31,130 nucleotides of DNA from JAYEKL01 sp034660995 (GTDB taxonomy: Bacteria; Patescibacteriota; Minisyncoccia; JAHIHE01; JAGLIN01): NCBI GenBank assembly GCA_034660995.1, contig JAYEKL010000118.1:1-31130 (forward strand). The letters are read 5' to 3'. This document shows, piece by piece, positions 14,324 through 21,650 of the stretch. Position 1 is the stretch's first letter. Each line of letters opens with the position of its first letter. A program made the position numbers and the translations under genes. The notes below the pieces were generated by a model. The model saw nothing but the letters and a program-made list of their open reading frames with translations, was not told the DNA's origin and did no database searches.

Positions 14324-14370
14324 ATTTCTTTAAATTCTTCCTTATTAACCATTTGAGAGTTTAAAGAAAT
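14324..14370. repeat. 11-base inverted repeat
   Basis: ATTTCTTTAAA (14324-14334) and TTTAAAGAAAT (14360-14370) are exact reverse complements around a 25-base spacer. They lie in the 627-base region 14237-14863, which also holds two gene scraps, a G-rich palindrome and a terminator. No clear role. Confidence 0.45.
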
Positions 14371-14410
14371 TATAATTGAATATATACAAATTATAGAACT
14401 TAAAAAGCTT

Positions 14411-14500
14411 AGCTTTTTTTAGTTACTTCAATAATATCATCTGTGCTATAGCCTACTCCCGTTAAACTGAGCTAATTATACTTCTCCGACATCTTTTCCT
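14411..14500 (-). pseudogene. Two fused 3'-end scraps of neighbouring genes
   Basis: On the minus strand 14500-14471 repeats the end of the zinc-ribbon gene (GKDVGEV plus stop; the 30 bases TTATACTTCTCCGACATCTT and beyond match 12468 onward). Directly next to it 14470-14420 reads LTGVGYSTDDIIEVT, a diverged copy of the LTGAGYSEDDIIEVT end of the surface-protein gene at 11095. The order is the same as in the intact genes, so this is the remnant of a second copy of the pair with the middle deleted. Confidence 0.65.
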
Positions 14501-14539
14501 GAACCGCATACTCTTTGTTATATGATGTAATTTGCGATA

Positions 14540-14740
14540 TTAGCCACCAAATATAGCTATAACAGCTACAAGACCACCAAATATAATTGTCAATACTAGG
14601 AATATAAGTACAAGAAAAATCTGTGCCATTATTCCATAACCCATTACGGCAAATGCTCTTTTTACAAAGCTATCTGAAATGAAACTCCCCGCCGCAAGCA
14701 GACGGGGTATCTTTGTTAGAATTATAAAGATACGCCCCAA
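14540..14740 (-). CDS. Possible small hydrophobic membrane protein
   Basis: The 66-codon frame ends in a strongly hydrophobic stretch (IFLVLIFLVLTIIFGGLVAV) that would span the membrane. The first ~20 codons are read from the G-rich palindromic element at 14683-14771, so if the gene is real it more likely starts at MGYGIMAQ (14644) or MAQIF (14626). No SD or promoter was seen for either. It may equally be a chance frame or the tail of a gene cut by the element. Confidence 0.3.
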   Translation of the reverse strand: MGRIFIILTKIPRLLAAGSFISDSFVKRAFAVMGYGIMAQIFLVLIFLVLTIIFGGLVAVIAIFGG

Positions 14741-14771
14741 GGGGCGGGGAATTATAAGAAAACTAGCAGAC
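14683..14771. repeat. REP-like palindromic element, second copy of the GGGGAATTATAAGAAAA family
   Basis: Outer arms CTCCCCGCC and GGGGCGGGGA, inner arms GGGGTATCTTT and AAAGATACGCCCC, then GGGGAATTATAAGAAAACTAGCAGACC. The tail matches 4936-4961 except at two positions, while the inner stem differs but keeps its pairing. Confidence 0.6.
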
Positions 14772-14813
14772 CATAATTAAAGCATTTTGTCATAATAGGA
14801 AACTAATTATAAT

Positions 14814-14840
14814 AAAAGTATACCATTCTGGTATACTTTT
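14814..14840. terminator. fusA terminator (bidirectional hairpin)
   Basis: AAAAGTATACC pairs exactly with GGTATACTTTT around a 5-base loop, with T-rich DNA on each side. It lies 24 bases beyond the stop of the leftward EF-G gene and closely resembles the hairpin at 12867-12893. Confidence 0.75.
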
Positions 14841-14863
14841 ATCAATATAAATTCTATTTTATT

Positions 14864-16942
14864 CTATTTTTTCTCGCTTTCTCCAATAATCTCATCCGCG
14901 ACATTTTTAGGAACTTCTTGGTAATGATCAAATTCCATACTGTAATTTCCACGTCCCTGTGTCATTGACCTAATTTGCGTTGCGTAACCAAACATTGAAG
15001 AAAGTGGAACCAATGCATCAACAACTTTTGACTGTCCTCTCTCTCCCATATTTTCAATCTGTCCGCGCTTTGAGCTTAAATCACCGACAACATCACCCAT
15101 AAACTGTTCTGGGATAATAGCTTCAACTTTCATAATTGGTTCAAGAATAACTGGTTTCGCTTGTTTGAAAGCTGCCTGAAAAGCAATTGAACCAGCAATT
15201 TTGAAAGCTGATTCCGATGAATCAACCTCATGATAAGAACCATCATATAAGATTGCTTTAACATCTATAACTGGATGACCAGAAATAATTCCTTTTGTTA
15301 AAACTTCTTCAATACCCTTTTGAGTCGGTTTTATATATTCTTGAGGGATTACTCCTCCTTTAATTTCATTAGCAAATTCAAAACCAACTCCTCTCTCAAG
15401 CGGTTCAATTCTAATCCAAACATGCCCATATTGTCCACGTCCTCCAGACTGCCTGATGTATTTGCCCTCAGCTTTAGCAGTGTCTTTTATCGTTTCTCGA
15501 TAAGCGACTCTTGGTCTTCCAATATTTGCCTCAACCTTCATCTCACGCAACATTCTATCAATCAAAACTTCTAAATGAAGCTCTCCCATTCCAGAAAGAA
15601 TAGTTTGTCCTGTTTCTTCATCAGTATGAACTCTAAAAGTCGGATCTTCGTCGGAAAGTTTTTTGAGAGCCAATCCCATTTTTTCCTGATCAGCTTTTGT
15701 CTTCGGTTCAACAGCAATAGAAATAACTGGTTCTGGAAAAGTAATTTTTTCTAATACAATCGGACTTTTCTCATCACACAAAGTATTACCAGTTGTAGTC
15801 TCTTTTAAACCAACAGTAGCCGCAATATCTCCCGCAAAAATTTCATCAACTTCTTCCCTGTGATTTGCGTGCATTCTTAAAATTCTTCCAATTCTTTCTT
15901 TCTTGCCTGTCGTTGAATTCAAAACATAAGAACCCGCTTTAAGAGACCCGGAATATACTCTGAAAAATGCTAATTGTCCGACAAAAGGATCGGTCGCAAT
16001 TTTGAAAGCCAAAATTGAAAGAGGTTCATTATCATCCGCTTTTCTTTGGTCTTCTTTTTCAGTTTTTGGATCAATTCCTTTAATTGCCGGAATATCAATT
16101 GGAGAAGGAAGATATTTTATAATAGCGTCAAGAACAAGCTGCGCTCCTTTATTTTTTAAAGCCGTTCCCGTCATAACCGGAAAAATTTCATTAGCAATTG
16201 TAGCATTTCTTATTCCTTCCTCAAACTCTTCTTCCGTGATTTCTTCACTAGCCAAATACTTTTCCATAAGCTTATCATCATGCTCAACTATCTTTTCAAC
16301 CATTTCAGCTCTCCAGTTTTCAACTTTTTCCTTCATTTCTTCAGGTATTTCTTTTTCAATTACATTCTCACCATGAGCTCCTTCAAAATAATACGCTTTT
16401 CTATTTATTAGATTAATAACTCCTTCAAAATTCTCTTCCTCTCCGATTGGAAGCTGAATTGCAACCGCGTTCTTGTTTAATCTCTCGATAATTGAACTAA
16501 AGCTTTTATAAAAATCAGCTCCTGTTCTGTCCATTTTATTTATAAAACAAACTCTCGGAACATTATACTTATCAGCCTGATTCCAAACTGTCTCGCTTTG
16601 AGATTCAACTCCAGCCACTCCGTCAAAAACAACGACTCCTCCGTCAAGAACTCTCAAGCTTCTTTCAACTTCCACAGTAAAATCAACATGTCCCGGAGTA
16701 TCTATAATATTTATTTGATAATCTTTCCAAAAACAAGTTGTCGCGGCGGATGTAATAGTTATTCCTCTTTCCTGTTCCTGTTCCATCCAGTCCATAGTCG
16801 CTTCTCCGTTATGAGTTTCTCCAATTTTATGGCTAATTCCAGTATAAAACAAAATTCGCTCGGTTACTGTTGTTTTTCCAGCGTCTATGTGCGCAATAAT
16901 TCCGATATTGCGAAATTTATCAATTGAGTGTTGTCTGGGCAT
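14864..16942 (-). CDS. fusA: Elongation factor G
   Basis: This 692-residue translational GTPase drives tRNA-mRNA movement on the ribosome. The start is placed at MPRQHSIDKFRNIGIIAHID (ATG at 16942), the usual EF-G beginning; the frame is open 45 codons further upstream, but that part is a leader-word tract. Motifs are G1 AHIDAGKT (17-24), EQERGITITSAATT (switch I), DTPGHVDF (G3) and FINKMDRTGAD (G4). Domains II-V follow in order, with the domain IV loop SGGRGQYGHV and the C-terminal GRGNYSMEFDHYQEVP. Length and motifs are normal. It stands alone, apart from the usual rpsL-rpsG-tuf neighbours. A TATAAT box lies about 150 bases upstream. Confidence 0.97.
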   Translation of the reverse strand: MPRQHSIDKFRNIGIIAHIDAGKTTVTERILFYTGISHKIGETHNGEATMDWMEQEQERGITITSAATTCFWKDYQINIIDTPGHVDFTVEVERSLRVLDGGVVVFDGVAGVESQSETVWNQADKYNVPRVCFINKMDRTGADFYKSFSSIIERLNKNAVAIQLPIGEEENFEGVINLINRKAYYFEGAHGENVIEKEIPEEMKEKVENWRAEMVEKIVEHDDKLMEKYLASEEITEEEFEEGIRNATIANEIFPVMTGTALKNKGAQLVLDAIIKYLPSPIDIPAIKGIDPKTEKEDQRKADDNEPLSILAFKIATDPFVGQLAFFRVYSGSLKAGSYVLNSTTGKKERIGRILRMHANHREEVDEIFAGDIAATVGLKETTTGNTLCDEKSPIVLEKITFPEPVISIAVEPKTKADQEKMGLALKKLSDEDPTFRVHTDEETGQTILSGMGELHLEVLIDRMLREMKVEANIGRPRVAYRETIKDTAKAEGKYIRQSGGRGQYGHVWIRIEPLERGVGFEFANEIKGGVIPQEYIKPTQKGIEEVLTKGIISGHPVIDVKAILYDGSYHEVDSSESAFKIAGSIAFQAAFKQAKPVILEPIMKVEAIIPEQFMGDVVGDLSSKRGQIENMGERGQSKVVDALVPLSSMFGYATQIRSMTQGRGNYSMEFDHYQEVPKNVADEIIGESEKK

Positions 16943-16945
16943 AAG

Positions 16946-16998
16946 TTTTATCAAGTTAAAAGTTAGAAAGTTTGTAAAGTTGAAAGTTACTAAAGTTA
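16946..16998 (-). promoter_or_regulatory. Leader-word tract, AACTTT class (fusA)
   Basis: Read on the minus strand, the last ~50 bases before the fusA ATG are an array of AACTTT words (AACTTTCAACTTTACAAACT, then TTCTAACTTTTAACTT). Nearly the same string precedes atpF at 26737-26772. There is no SD sequence. Confidence 0.55.
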
Positions 16999-17093
16999 TA
17001 TTCCTTCGCTTTTCGAATTCCGATTTTGTAGATTTTAAAAAGATTACTTTTTCATTTAGAATCAAATGAAACTTCACAAAAAGCTACGGAGTA

Positions 17094-17121
17094 TTATACG
17101 AAATTATTTTAGCAAAGGAAT
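17094..17121 (-). promoter_or_regulatory. Possible fusA promoter
   Basis: A perfect TATAAT (17099-17094, minus strand) lies about 150 bases upstream of the fusA start. The -35 region at 16-17 bases (TTCCTT) is poor, so the call rests on the -10 box. Confidence 0.4.
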
Positions 17122-17202
17122 ATATAAGACTTCTTTAAATATAACTATCATCTATAATAACAATATCCTATCATAAATTGCCTTTATGTCAATAGAATAA
17201 AA

Positions 17203-17227
17203 AGACTGTTACTAAATACAACAGTCT
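17203..17227. terminator. Terminator downstream of the 56-residue gene
   Basis: AGACTGTT (17203-17210) pairs exactly with AACAGTCT (17220-17227). On the minus strand TTTTATTC follows. It separates the small gene from fusA. Confidence 0.75.
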
Positions 17228-17263
17228 AAAATTTAAAAATTCTGTAAAACAATAAATAAACTA

Positions 17264-17434
17264 TTATTTCTTTGTCTTATTTTTCATTTTACAAGACCTA
17301 TTTTTCTTGTCAGCAGCAACCCTAAAAACACTCGGTGTCCTAAAACCAGTTTTCCCTTTCGCACATTTTCGAGATGAGTGTTTTTTTATAATTTTATTTA
17401 TAATAATTTGACTGCTCTTTTTTATTTGAATCAT
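17264..17434 (-). CDS. 56-residue very basic protein
   Basis: The frame runs from ATG at 17434 to TAA at 17264 and is followed after about 40 bases by a good terminator. The sequence begins MIQIKKSSQIIINKIIKKHS and continues SRKCAKGKTGFRTPSVFRVA to an end rich in Lys and Arg. It has Cys24 and Cys48 and no membrane segment. Composition suggests RNA or ribosome binding, but I do not recognise a family. The upstream DNA is a leader-word tract related to that of amrB. Confidence 0.55.
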   Translation of the reverse strand: MIQIKKSSQIIINKIIKKHSSRKCAKGKTGFRTPSVFRVAADKKNRSCKMKNKTKK

Positions 17435-17498
17435 TTAAAAGAACTGCTTACAATTTATCATTCGTAATTCTTAATTCCCGATTCATAATTCTTAAAAA

Positions 17499-18470
17499 TT
17501 AATCCGCAAAATTCTGGACGAAAATAATTCCATATTCTCCGCCATCAATCACGCCAATTCCAACTCTATGAAAAAGAGGATGAAGAATATTTTTTTTATG
17601 TCCCGAGCTATTCATAAGCCCTTGGTGCGCGGAAGACAAATCCTTAGAAAGAGCAAGATTTTCTCCCGAAAAATTAAATTCAACACCACCTTCTTTCATA
17701 CGATCAAATGGACTTCTCTCTTCAATATCTATATGTGAAAAATAACCGTTATAAAACATATTTTTCCCGTGCTTTCTAGCAGTTGCTTTTGCTTTTTCAT
17801 CAACAACAAGAGCTTCACGCCCAATTAAAGCTCTTTCTTTGTTGATTAATTCTAACATATCATCTTCTAATTTTTCATTAACTTTAAGATCAGAGACTGT
17901 AAAACCAAGATCTATTCTCTCTACATCTCCAGTTTCTACTGTTAAAAAATCAAGTTTATCCATCGTCGTACTAAGCACGTCTCCAAAAATATTATGCAAA
18001 CCGTTATTTATTTTTATTGGGTCTTTCACAATAAAATTACCTACCGTTGAAAAATTAAATTCGTTTTTTAAAAAGTGTGGAAGAGAAAACGCAAGAGTTA
18101 TAGACATTAATAAAAAAACAACAATTGCGCTATAGACAAATGAAGCAAATCCACTAGCGATTCTTCTTTTTACTGATTTGTCAATTATGAATAATGAGTC
18201 TGGCAATACCTCGCGAGAAACCACTAGAAATACAAATTTAACAATAAACATATTAAGAAAGAACCCCATAATATTGGCATATGCCATTTCTATTGCAAAG
18301 TTTTTAGAAAAAAGAAAAGCTGTAAAAGAATAAGTAAAAAAAGCAATAATTAGGGAGAATAAAAAGCTTACCAAATTGACTAAAATAGAATAAAATCCTC
18401 TTTTAATCCCATCAGCAAAATGAAAAATTAAAAAAAATAATATTATAAGATCTATCCAATTACCGAACAT
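17499..18470 (-). CDS. CvpA-like membrane domain fused to a CAP (SCP/PR-1) domain
   Basis: The first ~130 residues of this 323-residue protein hold four hydrophobic segments (about 5-19, 28-55, 65-88 and 108-130) with GIKRGFYSILVN, the signature of CvpA (colicin V production) proteins. Residues 131-200 are a linker. Residues about 203-322 are a CAP domain: MLELINKERA, HGKNMFYNGYFSHID (His234, His246), SGENLA (Glu270), LMNSSGHKKNIL and VGIGVI...FVQNFA, retaining the cavity His and Glu residues. The CAP domain should face the outside if the last helix is oriented that way. The fusion suggests a membrane-tethered wall or surface function. It is probably leaderless or has a very short leader: a GTTAAAATGATT word precedes the ATG. 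Confidence 0.87.
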   Translation of the reverse strand: MFGNWIDLIILFFLIFHFADGIKRGFYSILVNLVSFLFSLIIAFFTYSFTAFLFSKNFAIEMAYANIMGFFLNMFIVKFVFLVVSREVLPDSLFIIDKSVKRRIASGFASFVYSAIVVFLLMSITLAFSLPHFLKNEFNFSTVGNFIVKDPIKINNGLHNIFGDVLSTTMDKLDFLTVETGDVERIDLGFTVSDLKVNEKLEDDMLELINKERALIGREALVVDEKAKATARKHGKNMFYNGYFSHIDIEERSPFDRMKEGGVEFNFSGENLALSKDLSSAHQGLMNSSGHKKNILHPLFHRVGIGVIDGGEYGIIFVQNFAD

Positions 18471-18474
18471 AGAA

Positions 18475-18512
18475 TCATTTTAACATATTAATATTTTAAC
18501 ATTTTAACAAAA
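18475..18512 (-). promoter_or_regulatory. Leader-word tract, GTTAAAATGATT class (CvpA-CAP gene)
   Basis: On the minus strand the ATG is preceded by TTGTTAAAATGTTAAAATAT, then TAATATGTTAAAATGATTCT. The 12-mer GTTAAAATGATT also precedes atpG (29426-29437), and a close relative lies upstream of atpE. Each word contains TAAAAT, which could serve as a -10 box at leaderless distance. Confidence 0.5.
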
Positions 18513-18535
18513 ATCTAGGAATGTAATATTATTAT

Positions 18536-20149
18536 TTACTTATACCTGAATCTATCAACAACAGCATAAGCAATATTATCAGAATGATCACCAATTCTTT
18601 CTAAATTCATTAAGATCTCAGTGAAATATTTTCCTTTCTCTAAAGAACATATTCCCTTGTTCATTCTTTCTAGATGATTATCGTGAGACTTCTTAACTAT
18701 TTCATCAACTTTATTTTCATGTTTTATAATTTCATGAGCGAGTTTCAAATTGTCTTCTTCCAGTGATTTTACAACAAGATTTTGCATAATTCTTAACTTG
18801 CCAAATATTGCAATAAGCTCCCGATTTGATTTTTCAGAAAATTCTATTTTGTCTTCCTTAACATCAACGAACAACTCAGAAACAGTTAAAATATGATCAG
18901 AAAGATGCTCTAGATCGGTCGCAATATGCATTAAACTATAAAGCTTCAATAAATCTTTTTTACTTAGATTCTGCTGTGAAATTTGAGCCAAATACTCTGA
19001 AACCTTTCCAACCATTTCGTCTATGTCTTCTTCGTATCTCTGAATTTCTTTAAGTAGCTCAGTCTTATTTTCAAAAAATATCAACCTAGATGTTTCCAAC
19101 GCTGCGCTCGCCTCTTTTGCCATATCTACAACAGCGCGATTAGCCTGACTAAGAGCAACTGAAGGAGTATAAAGCAATTTTCTACTTAAATAGGAAAGTT
19201 TAGATTTATCAGTTTTAACATTCGGAATATATTTTTTTATCAATTTTGTTATCAAAGGCATAAACGGTAATAAAACAAAAGCAGCTATAATATTATACAA
19301 AGTATGTCCATTTGCTATTTGCCTTCCAATGTCATCTGAAGTAATACTCGTTAGATAACTAAAATGTTTAAAAAATAACAAAAATAAAATAATTCCGAAT
19401 AAATTAAACAGCAAATGGACAAGAGCAATATTAGTTAAAAAACCTTTCCTCTTAAAACCTATATAAACAATTTTTAAACTTGAACCAAGATTCACGCCCA
19501 AAATCATAAAAAGGGCTGTATTAAGATCTATAACTTGCGCCGCTCCAAACGCAACAACAAGAACAGAAGCCGCGCTGCTGCTTTGCAATAGTAGCGTCAA
19601 AAAAGCTAAAATAAATATATAAAAAATCTTAGCAGAGCTAAATTGATTAACAAATTCAACAGCTGCTTGATCGCAAGAAATAGAATGCGCTCCATTGAAA
19701 ATAAAATACATTCCTAAAAACAAAAAACTGAACCCAATAATAGCTTCCCCAATGTTCTTTTTTATCTTGCGAACTGAAAAAATATGAATAAAAACCCCAA
19801 CCGTTAGGATGGGTAAAACGTATATTCCAATTTGAAAAGATGCTAATTGAGTTGTAATTGTACTGCCAATGTTAGCTCCAAGCATAGCTGGAATAGCGCC
19901 ACTGTAGCCGAGAAGTCCCGCGCTCATAAATCCAATCAGCATTGTAACCGTAGTACCGCTACTTTGAATGATAGAAGTCATTCCTGTACCGATTACTAGC
20001 CCTTTCACTGGATTATTATCTGCTTTTCTAAGAACTTTTTCTAACCTAAACCCCATAATTTTTTGCAGATTGACACCCAAAAGATGAATTCCATAAAGAA
20101 GAATAGCAAGCCCTCCTATTATTTCAAATATTACTGTTATTTCAACCAT
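18536..20149 (-). CDS. Na/Pi cotransporter family protein with PhoU-like domain
   Basis: This 537-residue membrane protein imports phosphate with sodium (NptA/YjbB family). It has about eight membrane segments in the first 310 residues, in two inverted repeats each with the QSS signature: IIQSSGTTVTM (Gln62-Ser63-Ser64) and LLLQSSSAASV (Gln189-Ser190-Ser191). Residues about 330-530 are a helical PhoU-like cytoplasmic domain (HIATDLEHLSDHIL, NLERIGDHSDNIAYAV). Length and order are normal for the fused form. No pst or pho genes are nearby. The ATG follows a leader tract with the AACAATTTAGCAAT word. Confidence 0.93.
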   Translation of the reverse strand: MVEITVIFEIIGGLAILLYGIHLLGVNLQKIMGFRLEKVLRKADNNPVKGLVIGTGMTSIIQSSGTTVTMLIGFMSAGLLGYSGAIPAMLGANIGSTITTQLASFQIGIYVLPILTVGVFIHIFSVRKIKKNIGEAIIGFSFLFLGMYFIFNGAHSISCDQAAVEFVNQFSSAKIFYIFILAFLTLLLQSSSAASVLVVAFGAAQVIDLNTALFMILGVNLGSSLKIVYIGFKRKGFLTNIALVHLLFNLFGIILFLLFFKHFSYLTSITSDDIGRQIANGHTLYNIIAAFVLLPFMPLITKLIKKYIPNVKTDKSKLSYLSRKLLYTPSVALSQANRAVVDMAKEASAALETSRLIFFENKTELLKEIQRYEEDIDEMVGKVSEYLAQISQQNLSKKDLLKLYSLMHIATDLEHLSDHILTVSELFVDVKEDKIEFSEKSNRELIAIFGKLRIMQNLVVKSLEEDNLKLAHEIIKHENKVDEIVKKSHDNHLERMNKGICSLEKGKYFTEILMNLERIGDHSDNIAYAVVDRFRYK

Positions 20150-20196
20150 AAAAATTAATTAAATTGTTACATTGCTAAATTGTTATATTGTTACAC
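20150..20196 (-). promoter_or_regulatory. Leader-word tract, AACAATTTAGCAAT class (nptA-like gene)
   Basis: Read on the minus strand this is TAACAATATAACAATTTAGC, then AATGTAACAATTTAATTAAT. It contains the exact 14-mer (20184-20171) found upstream of amrS and atpH, again in sense orientation and ending within about 20 bases of the start codon. Confidence 0.6.
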
Positions 20197-20320
20197 ATAT
20201 ACAGCGATATAATTTCATTTTAATACTTTTATATTTTATGTAAAGTGCATAAATTAAATTTTATTTTATTCGTTTTATAATCTATGCATTTTTTATTGAA
20301 GTACATTACATAAATTAGAC

Positions 20321-20361
20321 ATCCTGTTTAGAGTTGTGGAACCTAAATGCAGGATTTTTTT
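20321..20361 (+). terminator. Rightward terminator at the left edge of the tandem-unit locus
   Basis: ATCCTG (20321-20326) with TTTAG pairs with CTAAA and CAGGAT (20350-20355), two bases bulged, followed by seven T. No rightward gene is recognised upstream, so its transcript is unknown. Confidence 0.6.
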
Positions 20362-20394
20362 AAATCTCTTTTCATAAAGTTTGAAATCACAAAA

Positions 20395-20870
20395 GGCTCC
20401 ACAGCCCTTCGGGACTATGGAGCCAACGGAGTATTCTATTTGTGATGCGAGCAAAACAAGTGTGCTTGCTCTTGCTCTTGACAAATTTTCTCAGTGTGCT
20501 ACAGTACTCAGTGAGGTCGAAAAAAGAAGATTGACCTCATAAGGAACTACAAAAAAGGTCTGGAATACGGACTAAGGAGGATAAGGAGAAGAAGATGGCT
20601 TAACCAGCTTTCAAAAAGAAAATTAAGAGCTAGTAATGTTCGAAGGCGGTTTAAATCGGCGAATACATTAAAGCGGATACAGATCAAGGAGGAAAAAAGA
20701 TGTTTTAAATGCCCTTGCAAGGGCAAGATTACCAGCTATTATTGCTGGAAATCTATATTTTGAAATTTTAAAACGAAAGGCTCGTTCGATCTTGAGGTGG
20801 AGCTTAATTTGGTCAAAAATTGACTAGGTTAAGAAATCGCCCAACGAAGCTTCGAGCCACTCCGAAAAAA
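20395..20870 (+). ncRNA. Candidate large structured RNA, tandem unit 1 (476 bp)
   Basis: No convincing protein gene is seen. The unit contains a chain of hairpins: GGCTCCACAGCCC with GGGACTATGGAGCC (cap with CTTCGG), GAGCAA/TTGCTC, GAGGTC/GACCTC, GGTC/GACT, the palindrome GCCCTTGCAAGGGC, CCAGC/GCTGG, GTCAA/TTGAC and CGAAGCTTCG. A promoter-like TTGACA-16-TACAGT lies at 20478-20505. AAGGAG precedes ATGGCTTAA, and AAGGAGG precedes ATGTTTTAA. The purine-rich frame after the promoter is open for about 80 codons but has no normal start. The strand is inferred from the promoter and the purine bias. It matches no RNA class I can name: RNase P, tmRNA, SRP and 6S motifs are all missing. Confidence 0.45.
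20478..20505 (+). promoter_or_regulatory. Promoter-like signal inside unit 1
   Basis: TTGACA (20478-20483), 16 bases, TACAGT (20500-20505). Transcription from here would begin just before the GAGGTC/GACCTC hairpin. The same signal is repeated in unit 2 at 20954-20981. Confidence 0.45.
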
Positions 20871-21346
20871 GGCTCCACAGCCCTTCGGGACTATGGAGCC
20901 AACGGAGTATTCTATTTGTGATGCGAGCAAAACAAGTGTGCTTGCTCTTGCTCTTGACAAATTTTCTCAGTGTGCTACAGTACTCGGTGAGGTCGAAAAA
21001 AGAAGATTGACCTCATAAGGAACTACAAAAAAGGTCTGGAATACGGACCAAGGAGGATAAGGAGAAGAAGATGGCTTAACCAGCTTTCAAAAAGAAAATT
21101 AAGAGCTAGTAATGTTCGAAGGCGGTTTAAATCGGCGAATACATTAAAGCGGATACAGATCAAGGAGGAAAAAAGATGTTTTAAATGCCCTTGCAAGGGC
21201 AAGATTACCAGCTATTATTGCTGGAAATCTATATTTTGAAATTTTAAAACGAAAGGCTCGTTCGATCTTGAGGTGGAGCTTAATTTGGTCAAAAATTGAC
21301 TAGGTTAAGAAATCGCCCAACGAAGCTTCGAGCCACTCCGAAAAAA
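20871..21346 (+). ncRNA. Candidate large structured RNA, tandem unit 2 (476 bp)
   Basis: A direct copy of the preceding 476 bases with only two substitutions: A20510 to G20986, and T20573 to C21049. The second change lies in a small stem (GGTC with GACT or GACC) and keeps pairing through G-U or G-C. The unit junction is seamless, so this is a tandem duplication with period 476. After unit 2 the sequence continues into a different 3' flank. Its own promoter-like signal is at 20954-20981. Confidence 0.5.
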
Positions 21347-21476
21347 GAAATTTCCACTATCGTGATTACAGATAGTGAGAAATTAAACTCTGTAGGTAGC
21401 ACATTAAGCTTTAAATGACTATATGTCAGCCTACCACTTAATCTTCTACGAACTGGCAATATAAGGCCTGTTTTTT
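21347..21476 (+). other. 3' flank of the tandem units, structured, possible terminator
   Basis: AATTTCCACTATC (21350-21362) pairs with GATAGTGAGAAATT. GTAGG pairs with CCTAC about 40 bases on. The stretch ends near GGCCTGTTTTTTGTTG, a weak stem with six T. One rightward frame across the unit 2 boundary (TTGACTAGG... to TGA) gives about 40 protein-like residues with no good start, and a leftward frame is open over a similar length. Neither is convincing. Confidence 0.35.
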
Positions 21477-21513
21477 GTTGTCTGAATATTATTTTTGAAG
21501 AATTTTGAATATT

Positions 21514-21650
21514 TATACTAACTTGCTTTAATAACTCCGCTTTTATAAATTCAAAAAATTATACGAAAAGTATTATTTATTGAGATAAACTGGATTCCCG
21601 TCTTCACGGGAATGACAAAAATAATGGAATTATTAAAGCAAGCTAGTATA
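21514..21650. mobile_element. 137-bp MITE-like element, copy 2
   Basis: Its ends are 21-base inverted repeats with a single mismatch (TATACTAACTTGCTTTAATA at the left). The interior is identical to copy 1 at 3805-3941; all four differences are in the terminal repeats. It contains the GATTCCCGTCTTCACGGGAA hairpin. It directly abuts a second palindromic element on the right. Confidence 0.85.

Noticed and set aside
20293..20484. 63-codon leftward frame at the left edge of the tandem units
   Set aside because: It crosses a rightward terminator and the first hairpin of the 476-bp unit, has no start signal and no protein-like pattern.
20395..21476. Identification of the tandem units as RNase P RNA, tmRNA or a group I/II intron
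   Set aside because: None of the conserved core sequences of these RNAs was found, and no intron-encoded protein or exon context is present.
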